Source of the DNA: Pseudomonas neuropathica
Lineage (GTDB): Bacteria > Pseudomonadota > Gammaproteobacteria > Pseudomonadales > Pseudomonadaceae
Length of the DNA: 64,000 bases
Assembly: GCF_015461835.1 (NCBI RefSeq)
Contig: NZ_JACOPX010000005.1
Location: 300,697-364,696, forward strand
Direction of reading: 5' to 3'
The position numbers and the translations under genes were made by a program. This document shows, piece after piece, positions 49,684 to 57,578 of the stretch; position 1 is the first letter of the stretch; each line of letters opens with the position of its first letter. The notes below the pieces were generated by a model. That model ran no database searches and was not told where the DNA came from. It was given only the letters and a program-made list of their open reading frames with translations.

Positions 49684-51030
49684 TCACACCGCCGGAAAAT
49701 GAATCCTGAACGCCGCCCCACCCATCGGTGAATCGCCCAGCGCGAGTTTGGCGTTGTAGCTTTCAATAATGTCCTTGACCACCGCCAACCCGATCCCCTG
49801 CCCAGGATGCTGGGCATCCAGCCGCTCGCCACGTTCGAGAATCCGCGCACGCTGATCCGGCGGCACGCCCGGGCCGTCATCTTCGACGCACAGTTCGATC
49901 CCGGCGAGGGTCTCGCGCACGCTGATGCGCACCTCGCCCAGACACAGGCGATAAGCGTTTTCCAGCAAGTTGCCCATCATCTCCAGCAAGGCACCCTGCT
50001 CGATCGGCACATAGCAATGCTCGGGTAAATCAAACGCCACCCGCACGTGCTTATCGCGGTAAACCTTGTCCAGTGTGTCGCAGAGGCTTTTGAGCACCGG
50101 TTGCAGCCGCACCTGGTGCCGCACCAGTCCGCTTTTGCGCAAGCTGGCCCGTTGCAGTTGATAGCTGATCTGCTGGCTCATGCGTTCGATCTGGCTTTGC
50201 AGCACCCAGGCCTGATCGCGCTCTTCGGGACGCTGGGCCATGTCTTCGCTGACACCTTGCAACACCGCTAACGGGGTTTTCAGGCTGTGCGCCAGGTCAT
50301 CGAGAGAGTCGCGATAACGGCTGCGCTGCTGGCGCTCGCTGTGCAGCAAACGGTTCAGCGAGCCGGTCAGGCGCAGCAGTTCGCGTGGATGTTGTTCGGT
50401 GAGGCTTTCACGGGTGCCGCCTTCGATTTCGTCGAGTTCCTGACTGAGCCGGCGCAAGGCTTTGAGGCCCCAGGTCAGGCCGATCCACAACAGCGCCAGC
50501 AACACGAGTAACGCAGCGCCGAAGCCCAGATAGAGATTTTCACGCAGGCCTTCAAGGGTGGTTTCGTACTCGCGCACCGGTTGCAGGGCGACGATGCTGA
50601 ACGCCGCGCTTTTGCCGCCGAGCAATTTCACCTCAACGTCGTAGACGAAAAATTCCTGGCCGTTGGTTTCACGAATCCGCGCGAACTCGTTACCGAGGCC
50701 GTCATAACGCGGTTTGTAGTTGATCTGCTCTTCCTGGGTGGCTTTCGAGCGCCACACCAAGTGCCCTTCGCGGTCGTAGATGTAGCCGAGCAAACGGAAG
50801 TCAGTGAGATTGAAGCGCTCATCCGGCAGTTGCGAAGGCATCACCAGCCGACCGTTTTCAATGCGCGCGGCCGAGATCAGCGTGGTCACGTCCGAGGCCA
50901 GCCGCTGCTCAATGGAATCCTGCAAGGCGAGGCTGAACGCGCCTTGCATCGCCGGCAGCAAGGCAAGCATGAACAACACCGCCAACGTGGTGGCGGCGAG
51001 CATCAAGCGAACGCGAAGGGAACGAATCAA
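49684..51030 (-). CDS. phoQ: Sensor kinase PhoQ
   Basis: Senses low divalent cations (and, in some bacteria, cationic peptides) and phosphorylates PhoP; 448 residues. Two membrane helices (about 10-30 and 167-187) enclose a periplasmic domain of about 135 residues. HAMP, HisKA with DDLAHSLKTPLAVLQG (His about 246) and a HATPase with NLLENAYRLC, DDGPGV and GQGIGLAVV follow. The HSLKTP variant of the H-box is typical of PhoQ. It overlaps phoP by 4 bp. Inverted repeats lie at its 3' end. Confidence 0.94.
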   Translation of the reverse strand: MIRSLRVRLMLAATTLAVLFMLALLPAMQGAFSLALQDSIEQRLASDVTTLISAARIENGRLVMPSQLPDERFNLTDFRLLGYIYDREGHLVWRSKATQEEQINYKPRYDGLGNEFARIRETNGQEFFVYDVEVKLLGGKSAAFSIVALQPVREYETTLEGLRENLYLGFGAALLVLLALLWIGLTWGLKALRRLSQELDEIEGGTRESLTEQHPRELLRLTGSLNRLLHSERQQRSRYRDSLDDLAHSLKTPLAVLQGVSEDMAQRPEERDQAWVLQSQIERMSQQISYQLQRASLRKSGLVRHQVRLQPVLKSLCDTLDKVYRDKHVRVAFDLPEHCYVPIEQGALLEMMGNLLENAYRLCLGEVRISVRETLAGIELCVEDDGPGVPPDQRARILERGERLDAQHPGQGIGLAVVKDIIESYNAKLALGDSPMGGAAFRIHFPAV

Positions 51031-51704
51031 GTGCAGCGCTCATTGAACAGGTAGCCGAGGCCGCGCACGGTGTCGATCGGCTTGAACCCGGCCGGGCCTT
51101 CGAGTTTGCGCCGCAGACGACCGACCAGCACTTCGATGACATTCGGATCGCGCTCGTCGTCGTCCGGATAGAGCTGCTCCATCAAGCGATCCTTGGGCAC
51201 CACTTGTTGATGGTGACGCATGAGGTATTCGAGGATGCGGTACTCGTAGGCGGTCAGCGCCAGCGGTTGCTCGTCGAGGCTCGCCTGTTTGCGATTGAGA
51301 TCGAGCAGCAGCGGCCCGGCGACGATGGTCGACTGGGTGAACCCGCTGGAGCGGCGCAGCAAGGCGTTCAGGCGCGCGTCGAGTTCTTCGAACTGGAACG
51401 GCTTGACCACATAATCGTCGGCGCCGGCGGCGAGTCCTTCGACCTTGTCCTGCCAGTTGCCGCGCGCGGTGAGGATCAGGATCGGGAAGGTCTTGCCAGC
51501 CGCGCGCAATTGGCGAATCAGGTCGAGACCGCCCATGCCCGGCAGGCCGAGATCGATCACCGCCAGGTCAAAGTTGAACTGTCCGGTCTGGTACAGCGCC
51601 TCTTCGGCATTGGCCACGGACTCGACCACGTGACCACTTTCTGTCAGGCGGGTTTGCAGGTGATGGCGCAACAGCGCTTCATCTTCGACGACCAGCAGTT
51701 TCAT
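51027..51704 (-). CDS. phoP: Response regulator PhoP
   Basis: OmpR-type regulator of 225 residues controlling the Mg2+-starvation and polymyxin-resistance regulon. The start MKLLVVEDEALLRHHL has AGGAGAAGGGC before it. Phospho-Asp lies in LAVIDLGLPGMGG (about 51), the switch lysine in VVKPFQFEEL, and the winged helix has PNVIEVLVGRLRRKLE. It lies between oprH and phoQ, the Pseudomonas oprH-phoP-phoQ order; a REP palindrome separates it from oprH. Confidence 0.95.
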   Translation of the reverse strand: MKLLVVEDEALLRHHLQTRLTESGHVVESVANAEEALYQTGQFNFDLAVIDLGLPGMGGLDLIRQLRAAGKTFPILILTARGNWQDKVEGLAAGADDYVVKPFQFEELDARLNALLRRSSGFTQSTIVAGPLLLDLNRKQASLDEQPLALTAYEYRILEYLMRHHQQVVPKDRLMEQLYPDDDERDPNVIEVLVGRLRRKLEGPAGFKPIDTVRGLGYLFNERCT

Positions 51705-51742
51705 GCCCTTCTCCTAATCACTTGAAATCTCCACAACCACCT

Positions 51743-51830
51743 GTGGGAGCGAGCTTGCTCGCGAAGGCGGTTATTCAGTCAACGATGATGTTGAATGAAA
51801 CATCGCTTTCGCGAGCAAGCTCGCTCCCAC
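51743..51830. repeat. REP/BIME palindrome between oprH and phoP
   Basis: Inverted GTGGGAGCGAGCTTGCTCGCGAA pair in the 149-bp gap inside the oprH-phoP-phoQ operon. Such a structure after an abundant porin gene could stabilise oprH mRNA and lower phoPQ read-through (inference). Confidence 0.92.
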
Positions 51831-51853
51831 AGGGTTCCAAGGCGATTCGCTCC

Positions 51854-52456
51854 TTAGAAATTGTAGTTAGCCGACAGGTAAGTCTGCGCGCTGCTGGTCA
51901 AATCCAGCGAGCCTTGCTTGCTGCCACCGCGTTCGCTCATCTCGGTGCTGGCATTGCTGCGCAGGTAACGGTAACCGAGTTCGACCGAAGTGTTTTGCGA
52001 TACTTGTTGCAACACACCGAGCTGACCGCCGACGGCATAACCGATATCACTGTCGCGGCTAAAGCCTGGCGATTCCTGAGTCAGCTTGGTCAAACCCGCC
52101 GTCGCGCCACCGAACAACTTGGTGCTGCCACCTACCGGGTAGAACAGATCGTAGCTGCCCAGCAGGTTTTCCTGACGCAGTTTAATGCCATTGTGCGAGC
52201 CCGACACGTTGTCATAGGTGGCGTAGTAGCGACCCTGGCTGTTTTGCTGACCGAGGCGTACGCCGTAGGTGTTGTTACCGTCGATGGCGCCGGTGGCATT
52301 CGGGTGGTCGAGGTTGTTGTTCAGTGCGTGGGACTTGTCGATCTTGTCGCTGGTCTGGCCGAAGGACAGGCCGGCGAAGTTCGAAGTGGTATCAGCCTGG
52401 GCCGCGATACTGGCGCTCATAACGGTCAATGCCAGCAACAGTTTGTTAAAAGTCAT
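51854..52456 (-). CDS. oprH: Outer-membrane protein OprH
   Basis: Small eight-stranded beta barrel of 200 residues (same length as P. aeruginosa OprH) that binds LPS and substitutes for Mg2+ under starvation. After a signal peptide (cleavage after AQA) come FAGLSFGQTSDKIDKSHALN, GRYYATYDNVSGS, KLRQENLLGSYD, GYRYLRSNASTEM and a terminal ...YLSANYNF ending in Phe, all close to OprH. The start is preceded by AAAGAGGAAATACCC. Three PhoP-box half sites are upstream. Confidence 0.95.
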   Translation of the reverse strand: MTFNKLLLALTVMSASIAAQADTTSNFAGLSFGQTSDKIDKSHALNNNLDHPNATGAIDGNNTYGVRLGQQNSQGRYYATYDNVSGSHNGIKLRQENLLGSYDLFYPVGGSTKLFGGATAGLTKLTQESPGFSRDSDIGYAVGGQLGVLQQVSQNTSVELGYRYLRSNASTEMSERGGSKQGSLDLTSSAQTYLSANYNF

Positions 52457-52524
52457 GGGTATTTCCTCTTTCACAGTGCTGTTTGGGTATGGCGCAAGGT
52501 TACTGACCTCCCCCTGTACCGCCC

Positions 52525-52553
52525 CTGAACCGTCTCTGAACCTGACCTGAACC
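52525..52553 (-). promoter_or_regulatory. PhoP boxes upstream of oprH (three tandem half sites)
   Basis: On the minus strand GGTTCAG occurs three times at exactly 11-bp intervals (52553-52547, 52542-52536, 52531-52525). PhoP binds two such hexamer/heptamer repeats 11 bp apart; here two overlapping boxes share the middle repeat. They start about 70 bp upstream of oprH. Confidence 0.82.
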
Positions 52554-52599
52554 AAATGAACTAGGCTGTTTTGACCCTTTATTGTCAGGAGACCCGACC

Positions 52600-53391
52600 A
52601 TGCGCCTGTTCCTCGCCCTTACTTTGCTGGCTGTCAGCAGCCTCACTCACGCCGCGATCAAGACTGAAGAAATTCCCTATCAGAGCACCGACGGCACGAA
52701 ACTGATCGGCTACTACGCCTACGACGACGCCATCCAAGGCAAACGCCCGGGTGTCGTCGTGGTGCACGAATGGTGGGGCCTGAACGATTACGCCAAACGC
52801 CGCGCACGCGATCTCGCCGCACTTGGCTACAGCGCGTTGGCGATCGACATGTACGGCGAAGGCAAGAACACCGAGCACCCGAAAGACGCGATGGCGTTCA
52901 TGCAGGCGGCGACCCAGGATGCGGCAGCTTCCAGCAAGCGCTTTGAGGCCGGGCTGAATTTGCTGAAGAAGCAGCCGCAGACCGACGTCAACAAAATCGC
53001 CGCCATCGGTTACTGCTTCGGCGGCGGCGTGGTGCTCAACGCCGCGCGACAAGGAGAGCCGCTGGCAGGGGTGGTGAGTTTCCACGGTGCGCTGGCGACC
53101 AAGACCCCGGCGACACCCGGCAGGGTGAAGGCGAAGATTCTGGTCGAACACGGTGCGCTGGATAGCATGGTCACTCCAGACAATGTCACGGCGTTCAAGG
53201 CGGAAATGGACAAGGCTGGCGCTGACTACAAGTTCGTCAGCCTCGACGGCGCCAAGCACGGTTTTACCAATCCGGATGCCGATCGCCTGAGCCATGGCGA
53301 GCACGGTGGCCCGGACATCGGGTACAACAAAGCAGCGGACGAAAAATCCTGGGCGGACATGAAAGCGTTCTTGCAGAAAATCTTTAGCTGA
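52600..53391 (+). CDS. Exported dienelactone hydrolase-family protein
   Basis: Alpha/beta hydrolase of 263 residues with a signal peptide (MRLFLALTLLAVSSLTHA). The DLH-type triad is visible: Cys in GYCFGGGV (about 143), Asp in EHGALDSMVTPD (about 188) and His in AKHGFTNPDAD (about 221), with the preceding VVVVHEWWGLN supplying the Glu. Dienelactone hydrolases open lactones in aromatic degradation, but periplasmic members like this one have unknown substrates. The start follows CAGGAGACCCGACC. Confidence 0.92.
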   Translation: MRLFLALTLLAVSSLTHAAIKTEEIPYQSTDGTKLIGYYAYDDAIQGKRPGVVVVHEWWGLNDYAKRRARDLAALGYSALAIDMYGEGKNTEHPKDAMAFMQAATQDAAASSKRFEAGLNLLKKQPQTDVNKIAAIGYCFGGGVVLNAARQGEPLAGVVSFHGALATKTPATPGRVKAKILVEHGALDSMVTPDNVTAFKAEMDKAGADYKFVSLDGAKHGFTNPDADRLSHGEHGGPDIGYNKAADEKSWADMKAFLQKIFS

Positions 53392-53409
53392 TCAGCGACA
53401 CCGCGGTGC

Positions 53410-53478
53410 GGCCATCGCGAGCAGGCTCACGCCTACAGTTGAAATGAGTTCCCCTGTAGGAGTGAGCCTGCTCGCGAA
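53410..53478. repeat. REP pair before the PPTase gene
   Basis: GCCATCGCGAGCAGGCTCACGCCTAC and GTAGGAGTGAGCCTGCTCGCGAAAGC are inverted REP arms in the short gap between the dienelactone hydrolase-like gene and the PPTase gene. Confidence 0.88.
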
Positions 53479-53530
53479 AGCTTCACCGCCAATCTCGACC
53501 TTGGCCCGACTAACCGGCAAAATGCCCGCC

Positions 53531-54256
53531 ATGAACCTCACCCCCGCCCTCCCCGCCTGCTGCACCGTGCTCGACAGCCACTGGCCGTTGCCGACGGTAT
53601 TGCCTGATACCGTGCTTCTCAGCACTCACTTCGATCCGGCTCAATTGCTTGGCGATGACTTTCGCCGTAGCGCCATTGAGCCGCCACCAAGCATTCAGCG
53701 CTCGGTGGCCAAGCGTCAGGCAGAATTCCTCGCCGGGCGGATTTGCGCCCGTGCGGCGTTGCGGCAATTGGAAGGCAGCAGCGTTGTGCCTGCGATTGGC
53801 GAGGATCGCGCACCGGTGTGGCCGGCCCATATCTGCGGCTCGATCACCCACAGCACCGGTCGTGCCGCGGCGATAGTCGCCAACAAGCAGCACTGGCGCG
53901 GTTTGGGCATGGACTTGGAAAATCTGCTCAACACCGAACGGGCCGAGCGCTTGGCTGGGGAGATTCTGACGTCACCTGAAATGCAGCGCATGACGGCCGC
54001 CTCGCGGGATCAGTTGGCGTTGTGGGTGACGCTGACCTTTTCGGTGAAGGAGAGTCTGTTCAAGGCGCTGTATCCGATTGTGCAGCAGCGCTTTTATTTC
54101 GAGCATGCAGAAGTGCTGGAATGGACGGAGGCGGGTCAGGTGCATTTGCGCTTGTTGACAGACTTGTCCGCTGAATGGCGCAACGGTACTGAACTGGAGG
54201 CGCAGTTCGGGGTGCAGGATGGGCAGTTGCTGAGTCTGGTCAGCATCAAGGCCTGA
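53531..54256 (+). CDS. 4'-phosphopantetheinyl transferase (PcpS-type)
   Basis: Transfers phosphopantetheine from CoA to carrier proteins; 241 residues. It resembles P. aeruginosa PcpS (as I recall, 242 residues), the single PPTase that serves both fatty-acid ACP and siderophore NRPS carrier domains. Motifs: the N-terminal VAKRQAEFLAGRICARAAL, the acidic GLGMDLENLL (metal ligands about 130) and FSVKESLFKALYP (catalytic Lys/Glu about 174-178). An ATG three codons upstream (53522) is possible. Its own promoter would lie within or beside the REP pair. Confidence 0.92.
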   Translation: MNLTPALPACCTVLDSHWPLPTVLPDTVLLSTHFDPAQLLGDDFRRSAIEPPPSIQRSVAKRQAEFLAGRICARAALRQLEGSSVVPAIGEDRAPVWPAHICGSITHSTGRAAAIVANKQHWRGLGMDLENLLNTERAERLAGEILTSPEMQRMTAASRDQLALWVTLTFSVKESLFKALYPIVQQRFYFEHAEVLEWTEAGQVHLRLLTDLSAEWRNGTELEAQFGVQDGQLLSLVSIKA

Positions 54257-54276
54257 AATCTTTCGGTGCCTGCAAG

Positions 54277-54350
54277 GGCCTCTTCGCGAGCAAGCTCGCT
54301 CCCACAGGAAACCGCATTTCAAATGTGGGAGCGAGCTTGCTCGCGTAGGC
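54277..54350. repeat. REP pair between convergent genes
   Basis: Inverted GGCCTCTTCGCGAGCAAGCTCGCTCCCAC / GTGGGAGCGAGCTTGCTCGCGTAGGC arms lie between the PPTase and RstB-like kinase 3' ends. Confidence 0.9.
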
Positions 54351-54372
54351 GGCATCGCGGCCACCACTAGAA

Positions 54373-55983
54373 TTACCGACGTTCCTGATTGCGCGGCCAA
54401 CTCAGGCTAAAGCAAGCCCCACCCAGGCTCTTGCTCTTGCCAATGATTGCCCGGCCGTCATGCCAGTGAATGATCCGCCGCACGATCGACAAGCCCAGGC
54501 CATGCCCGCCCGACGCCCGCGTACGGCTGTCATCCAGGCGTAGAAACGGCGTGAAAATCCGCTCCCACGCCACTTCCGGCACGCCCGGCCCGTCATCCTC
54601 GACGTCGACGCGGCAGCGCAATTGCCCGACCTGGTAACTCACCGTCACCTTCGAGCGTGCATGGCGCATGGCGTTGCTCACCAGGTTCTGTAGCGCCCGA
54701 TGCAGATAACGCGGCTCGGCTTCGACCCAGGCATCATCGTTATCCGCCGCAGACAGGCACAAACCGCGCTGCACCGTGACCTCGGCACGCAGCGGCGCCA
54801 GCTCCTCAATCACCTGATTGACCAGCGCATCCAGATCGATGCGCTGGAACGTCAGCGCCGGCGAACCCTGCTCCAGTCGCGCATAGGTGAGCATTTCATC
54901 GACCAGTTTATCGAGGTCCTCGATGTCGTGATCCATGCCTTCGCGGTACTTCTCCAGCGCTTGCGGCGTGGTCGCCGAACCGATCATTTCCAGACCGAAA
55001 CGCAGACGCGCCACCGGCGTGCGAAGTTCATGAGAGACCGCACGCACCAATTCGCGCTGGATTGCCAGTAGCTGCTGCAAGTGCTCGGCCATGCCGTTGA
55101 ACGCCGCCGCCAGACGCCCGACCGAGTCGGCACCGCGCGCCGGCACACGGGTTTCCAGGCTGCCCTTGGCAATCCGCGTGGCCGCTGCTTCGAGGCCGCG
55201 TAAACGGCGTTCGAGCTGGCGCACCAACAAATAAACGATGAGGCCGATCAGCGTTAGGCCGAGTGCAGCGATCAGCACCAGCCATTCCGGCGGGTAAGGG
55301 TTCATCTGATACAGCGGTCCGATTTCCAGCACCCACGGCGTGCCGACCATGCCGGCAAACACGCGGATCGAATCGCCGCCCTTGCCCAGCGCCATCACCG
55401 TGTCGCCTTCGGCCACGCGGCGGCTCTGGTCTTCGTCCATGTCGGCGTCATTCACCGTGACCAGGCGCAGATCGAAACCGAAGCCCTTCTCTTCCTTTAT
55501 CTGCGCGAGGCGCTTGGGTTGCTCGGCGACCGGCACGCGCACCAGTTCATCGGCCAGCAGGTAAATGGTTGCGCGGGCCAGTTGCTCGCTGATCTGCTGA
55601 ACTTCACCCACCAGTACGAGCTGTTCCTTGTCGCTGACCATCCGGTAAACCTTCGCTGCGTGCGGACCGGTCTGCTCGACCAACGCCTGCCCCCGTTGCA
55701 CGCGGGTGCGCTGGGTCAGGTCGAGATCGGTCTCGGCAAACTTCTTCAGCGCCAGCGGGATCCCCAGCAACCGCTCCCACACCAGCAACGCGCGATGGCG
55801 CTCGGTTTCATTCATCGGTTGCAGGTTGTCGGCCATCAGCGAGAACGTGCCGTGGGCCAGCCGCTCGCGATACTGCTCGCTGCGCACCTGATTGAGCAGA
55901 TTCAGCGCCAGCACGCCGAGCACCGCCACCAGAATCAGCGCTGCGCACATGCCGCCGTAGATGCGCAGGAAGATCGAGTTCAC
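54373..55983 (-). CDS. Sensor histidine kinase, RstB-like
   Basis: A 536-residue kinase, partner of the upstream regulator (4-bp overlap). Helix at about 8-28, a large periplasmic domain of about 210 residues, second helix (about 243-263), HAMP, HisKA with RAVSHELRTPVARL (His about 320) and HATPase with NLVSNAMRHARS, DDGPGV and GGHGLGLSI. The RstB family controls acid or oxidative responses in enterics. In P. aeruginosa, as I recall, the pair beside nrdA is PA1157/PA1158. The signal is unknown here. Confidence 0.9.
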   Translation of the reverse strand: MNSIFLRIYGGMCAALILVAVLGVLALNLLNQVRSEQYRERLAHGTFSLMADNLQPMNETERHRALLVWERLLGIPLALKKFAETDLDLTQRTRVQRGQALVEQTGPHAAKVYRMVSDKEQLVLVGEVQQISEQLARATIYLLADELVRVPVAEQPKRLAQIKEEKGFGFDLRLVTVNDADMDEDQSRRVAEGDTVMALGKGGDSIRVFAGMVGTPWVLEIGPLYQMNPYPPEWLVLIAALGLTLIGLIVYLLVRQLERRLRGLEAAATRIAKGSLETRVPARGADSVGRLAAAFNGMAEHLQQLLAIQRELVRAVSHELRTPVARLRFGLEMIGSATTPQALEKYREGMDHDIEDLDKLVDEMLTYARLEQGSPALTFQRIDLDALVNQVIEELAPLRAEVTVQRGLCLSAADNDDAWVEAEPRYLHRALQNLVSNAMRHARSKVTVSYQVGQLRCRVDVEDDGPGVPEVAWERIFTPFLRLDDSRTRASGGHGLGLSIVRRIIHWHDGRAIIGKSKSLGGACFSLSWPRNQERR

Positions 55984-56702
55984 AGCGGCAGGTCTACGCA
56001 GGCTTCAGGAACGAACAGATAACCTTTGCTGCGAATCGTCTTGATCAGGCGCGGATGGTCGGGGTCGTCGCCGATTTTCGGACGGATGCGCGAGATGCGC
56101 ACATCGATCGAACGGTCCTGACCGTCATAGCCGATGCCGCGCAGTGCGGTGAAGATTTCTTCGCGGGACAGAATCCGCCCGGCGTTGGACACCAACAGCC
56201 AGAGCAGATCGAATTCGGCGCTGGTCAGCTCGATGCCGCTGTCGCTCAGCCACGCTTCACGCAAGGCGTTATCGACCACCAACGGGCCGAATTGCAGACG
56301 GCGGGATTTTTCGGCGAGCGGTTCAGGTGTGTCGCTACGGCGCAGCAACGCCTGGATTCGTGCCAGCAACAGACGTGGGCGCACCGGTTTGCACACGTAA
56401 TCGTCGGCACCGAGATCGAGCCCGTGGATCTGATCGGCATCGTCGGTGCGCGCGGTGAGCATCAGAATCGGCCCGTCATACTGATTGCGCACCTTGCGGC
56501 AAATGCTCAGGCCATCTTCGCCGGGCAGCATCAGGTCGAGGATCACCAGATCCGGCTGCTCCTTGATGATCCGCGCCGCCGCCAACGCACCGTTACCTTC
56601 GATGTCCACGCGCAGTCCATTGGCTTGCAGGTAGTCGCGCGTCAGTTCGGCCAGTCGCTGGTCATCTTCGACGATCAATACCTGAAAGGCTTGTTGCTCC
56701 AC
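55980..56702 (-). CDS. OmpR-type response regulator, RstA-like
   Basis: A 240-residue regulator starting at a GTG (VEQQAFQVLIVEDD) preceded by CAGAGGTCACCG, a good ribosome-binding site. The receiver phospho-Asp is in LVILDLMLPGEDG (about 56), with MLTARTDD and CKPVRPRLLL. The winged helix has DRSIDVRISRIRPKIGDD and TIRSKGYLF. It sits next to nrdA, like its apparent P. aeruginosa counterpart PA1157. A link to ribonucleotide reductase control is possible but not shown. Confidence 0.9.
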   Translation of the reverse strand: MEQQAFQVLIVEDDQRLAELTRDYLQANGLRVDIEGNGALAAARIIKEQPDLVILDLMLPGEDGLSICRKVRNQYDGPILMLTARTDDADQIHGLDLGADDYVCKPVRPRLLLARIQALLRRSDTPEPLAEKSRRLQFGPLVVDNALREAWLSDSGIELTSAEFDLLWLLVSNAGRILSREEIFTALRGIGYDGQDRSIDVRISRIRPKIGDDPDHPRLIKTIRSKGYLFVPEACVDLPL

Positions 56703-56767
56703 CGGTGACCTCTGCTTTCTATTGTTATTAATAAAAGGAAGGCGATTGCCCGGACACACAATCCCCT

Positions 56768-56858
56768 GTAGGAGCTGTCGAGTGAAACGAGGCTGCGATC
56801 TTTTGATCTTGCTTTTCAAGATCAGGATCAAAAGATCGCAGCCTTCGGCAGCTCCTAC
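56768..56858. repeat. REP palindrome with a disrupted left arm
   Basis: Right arm GATCGCAGCCTTCGGCAGCTCCTAC is the standard unit; the left arm reads GTAGGAGCTGTCGAGTGAAACGAGGCTGCGATC, with the middle altered. Together with the inner ATCTTGCTTTTCAAGAT dyad it still folds, but the copy is diverging. Confidence 0.88.
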
Positions 56859-57134
56859 AGGGGTACGCGATATTTAGCGTGATCCTCCCGTCCTTTTGTC
56901 ATGTTTCTGGAGGATAACAATGCCTGCGCATGAGCCGATTGTATAAACGGCGTACAGCCAGAACACAAGTCGGTAAATGCGTTCGGACAAGGCCGTTTTT
57001 TGTGATAGGGTTCGCGCCCTTAAAAATCCGCTGAAGCGTTTTTCCCGGTGAAAAAACAGTGACAGACGGTCTAGCTCAGCAGGTTCGCGGCCTACACGCG
57101 AATTCCGGATTTCTTACACAATTTACGCACAGGT

Positions 57135-57143
57135 TTATCCACA
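57135..57143 (+). promoter_or_regulatory. DnaA box upstream of nrdA
   Basis: TTATCCACA is the exact DnaA consensus, 444 bp before the nrdA start and about 60 bp upstream of the stronger NrdR-like box. E. coli nrdAB is also controlled by DnaA boxes. Confidence 0.6.
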
Positions 57144-57169
57144 GCTAGTACGTTGCAAGCACCCGTAAA

Positions 57170-57217
57170 ACGCATTATCTTGTAGCACGGCGCAGGGAGA
57201 GACCCTACATATAGGGT
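57170..57217 (+). promoter_or_regulatory. Pair of NrdR boxes upstream of nrdA
   Basis: ACCCTACATATAGGGT (57202-57217) closely matches the NrdR consensus ACNCWATATATWGNGT. A weaker match, ACGCATTATCTTGTAG, is at 57170-57185. The centres are 32 bp apart, about three helical turns, the paired spacing seen for NrdR sites. NrdR represses ribonucleotide reductase genes when dATP is abundant. Confidence 0.7.
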
Positions 57218-57578
57218 TTTCCGCTTAAACGCCCAACCACATTTCAGACCTGAAACTCAAGCGATTTATTGCCTGTTTCCGGTTGAACCAAGCAAGTTTT
57301 TCAAAGCCCAAACCGCACTTGCGGATGGCACCGTTTTTTAGCTCGCAGCGACGAGAACGGTACGGGTGTTGCAGTCATTACTGTCACCCGGGAAGGAATC
57401 CGGCTCGAGCCCTGGCTCGTAGCCAAAAACTTCGGCAAGGATGCGGCTTCATCAGCCTTTTTTCCTACTGTCCCGAAGTTGTTATACCCGACGCCCGTCG
57501 GCTGTAGTGCTTCTGGACAGAACGGTGGGCACCATGATGGTGCCCAAACAAACATAGAGAATGTGGAGACCACCCCCC
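57218..57578 (+). ncRNA. Long structured 5' leader of nrdA (putative)
   Basis: About 360 bases without a supported gene lie between the NrdR-like box and the nrdA start. Successive stems can be drawn: ACCGTT/AACGGT enclosing CTCG/CGAG near 57329-57361; CGGGTG/CACCCG enclosing CAGT/ACTG near 57362-57390; CGAGC/GCTCG near 57403-57419; AACTTCGG/CCGAAGTT (about 57428 to 57481) enclosing GGCT/AGCC plus TTTTTT; and CCGAC/GTCGG near 57489. The TTTTTT after GGCT-AGCC could act as an attenuator. No known riboswitch class is recognised. Confidence 0.4.

Noticed and set aside
57300..57560. Cobalamin riboswitch in the nrdA leader (GGGAAGGAATCCGG looked similar)
   Set aside because: No B12 box (GCCACTG-like) or the conserved core junction was found; only generic hairpins can be drawn.
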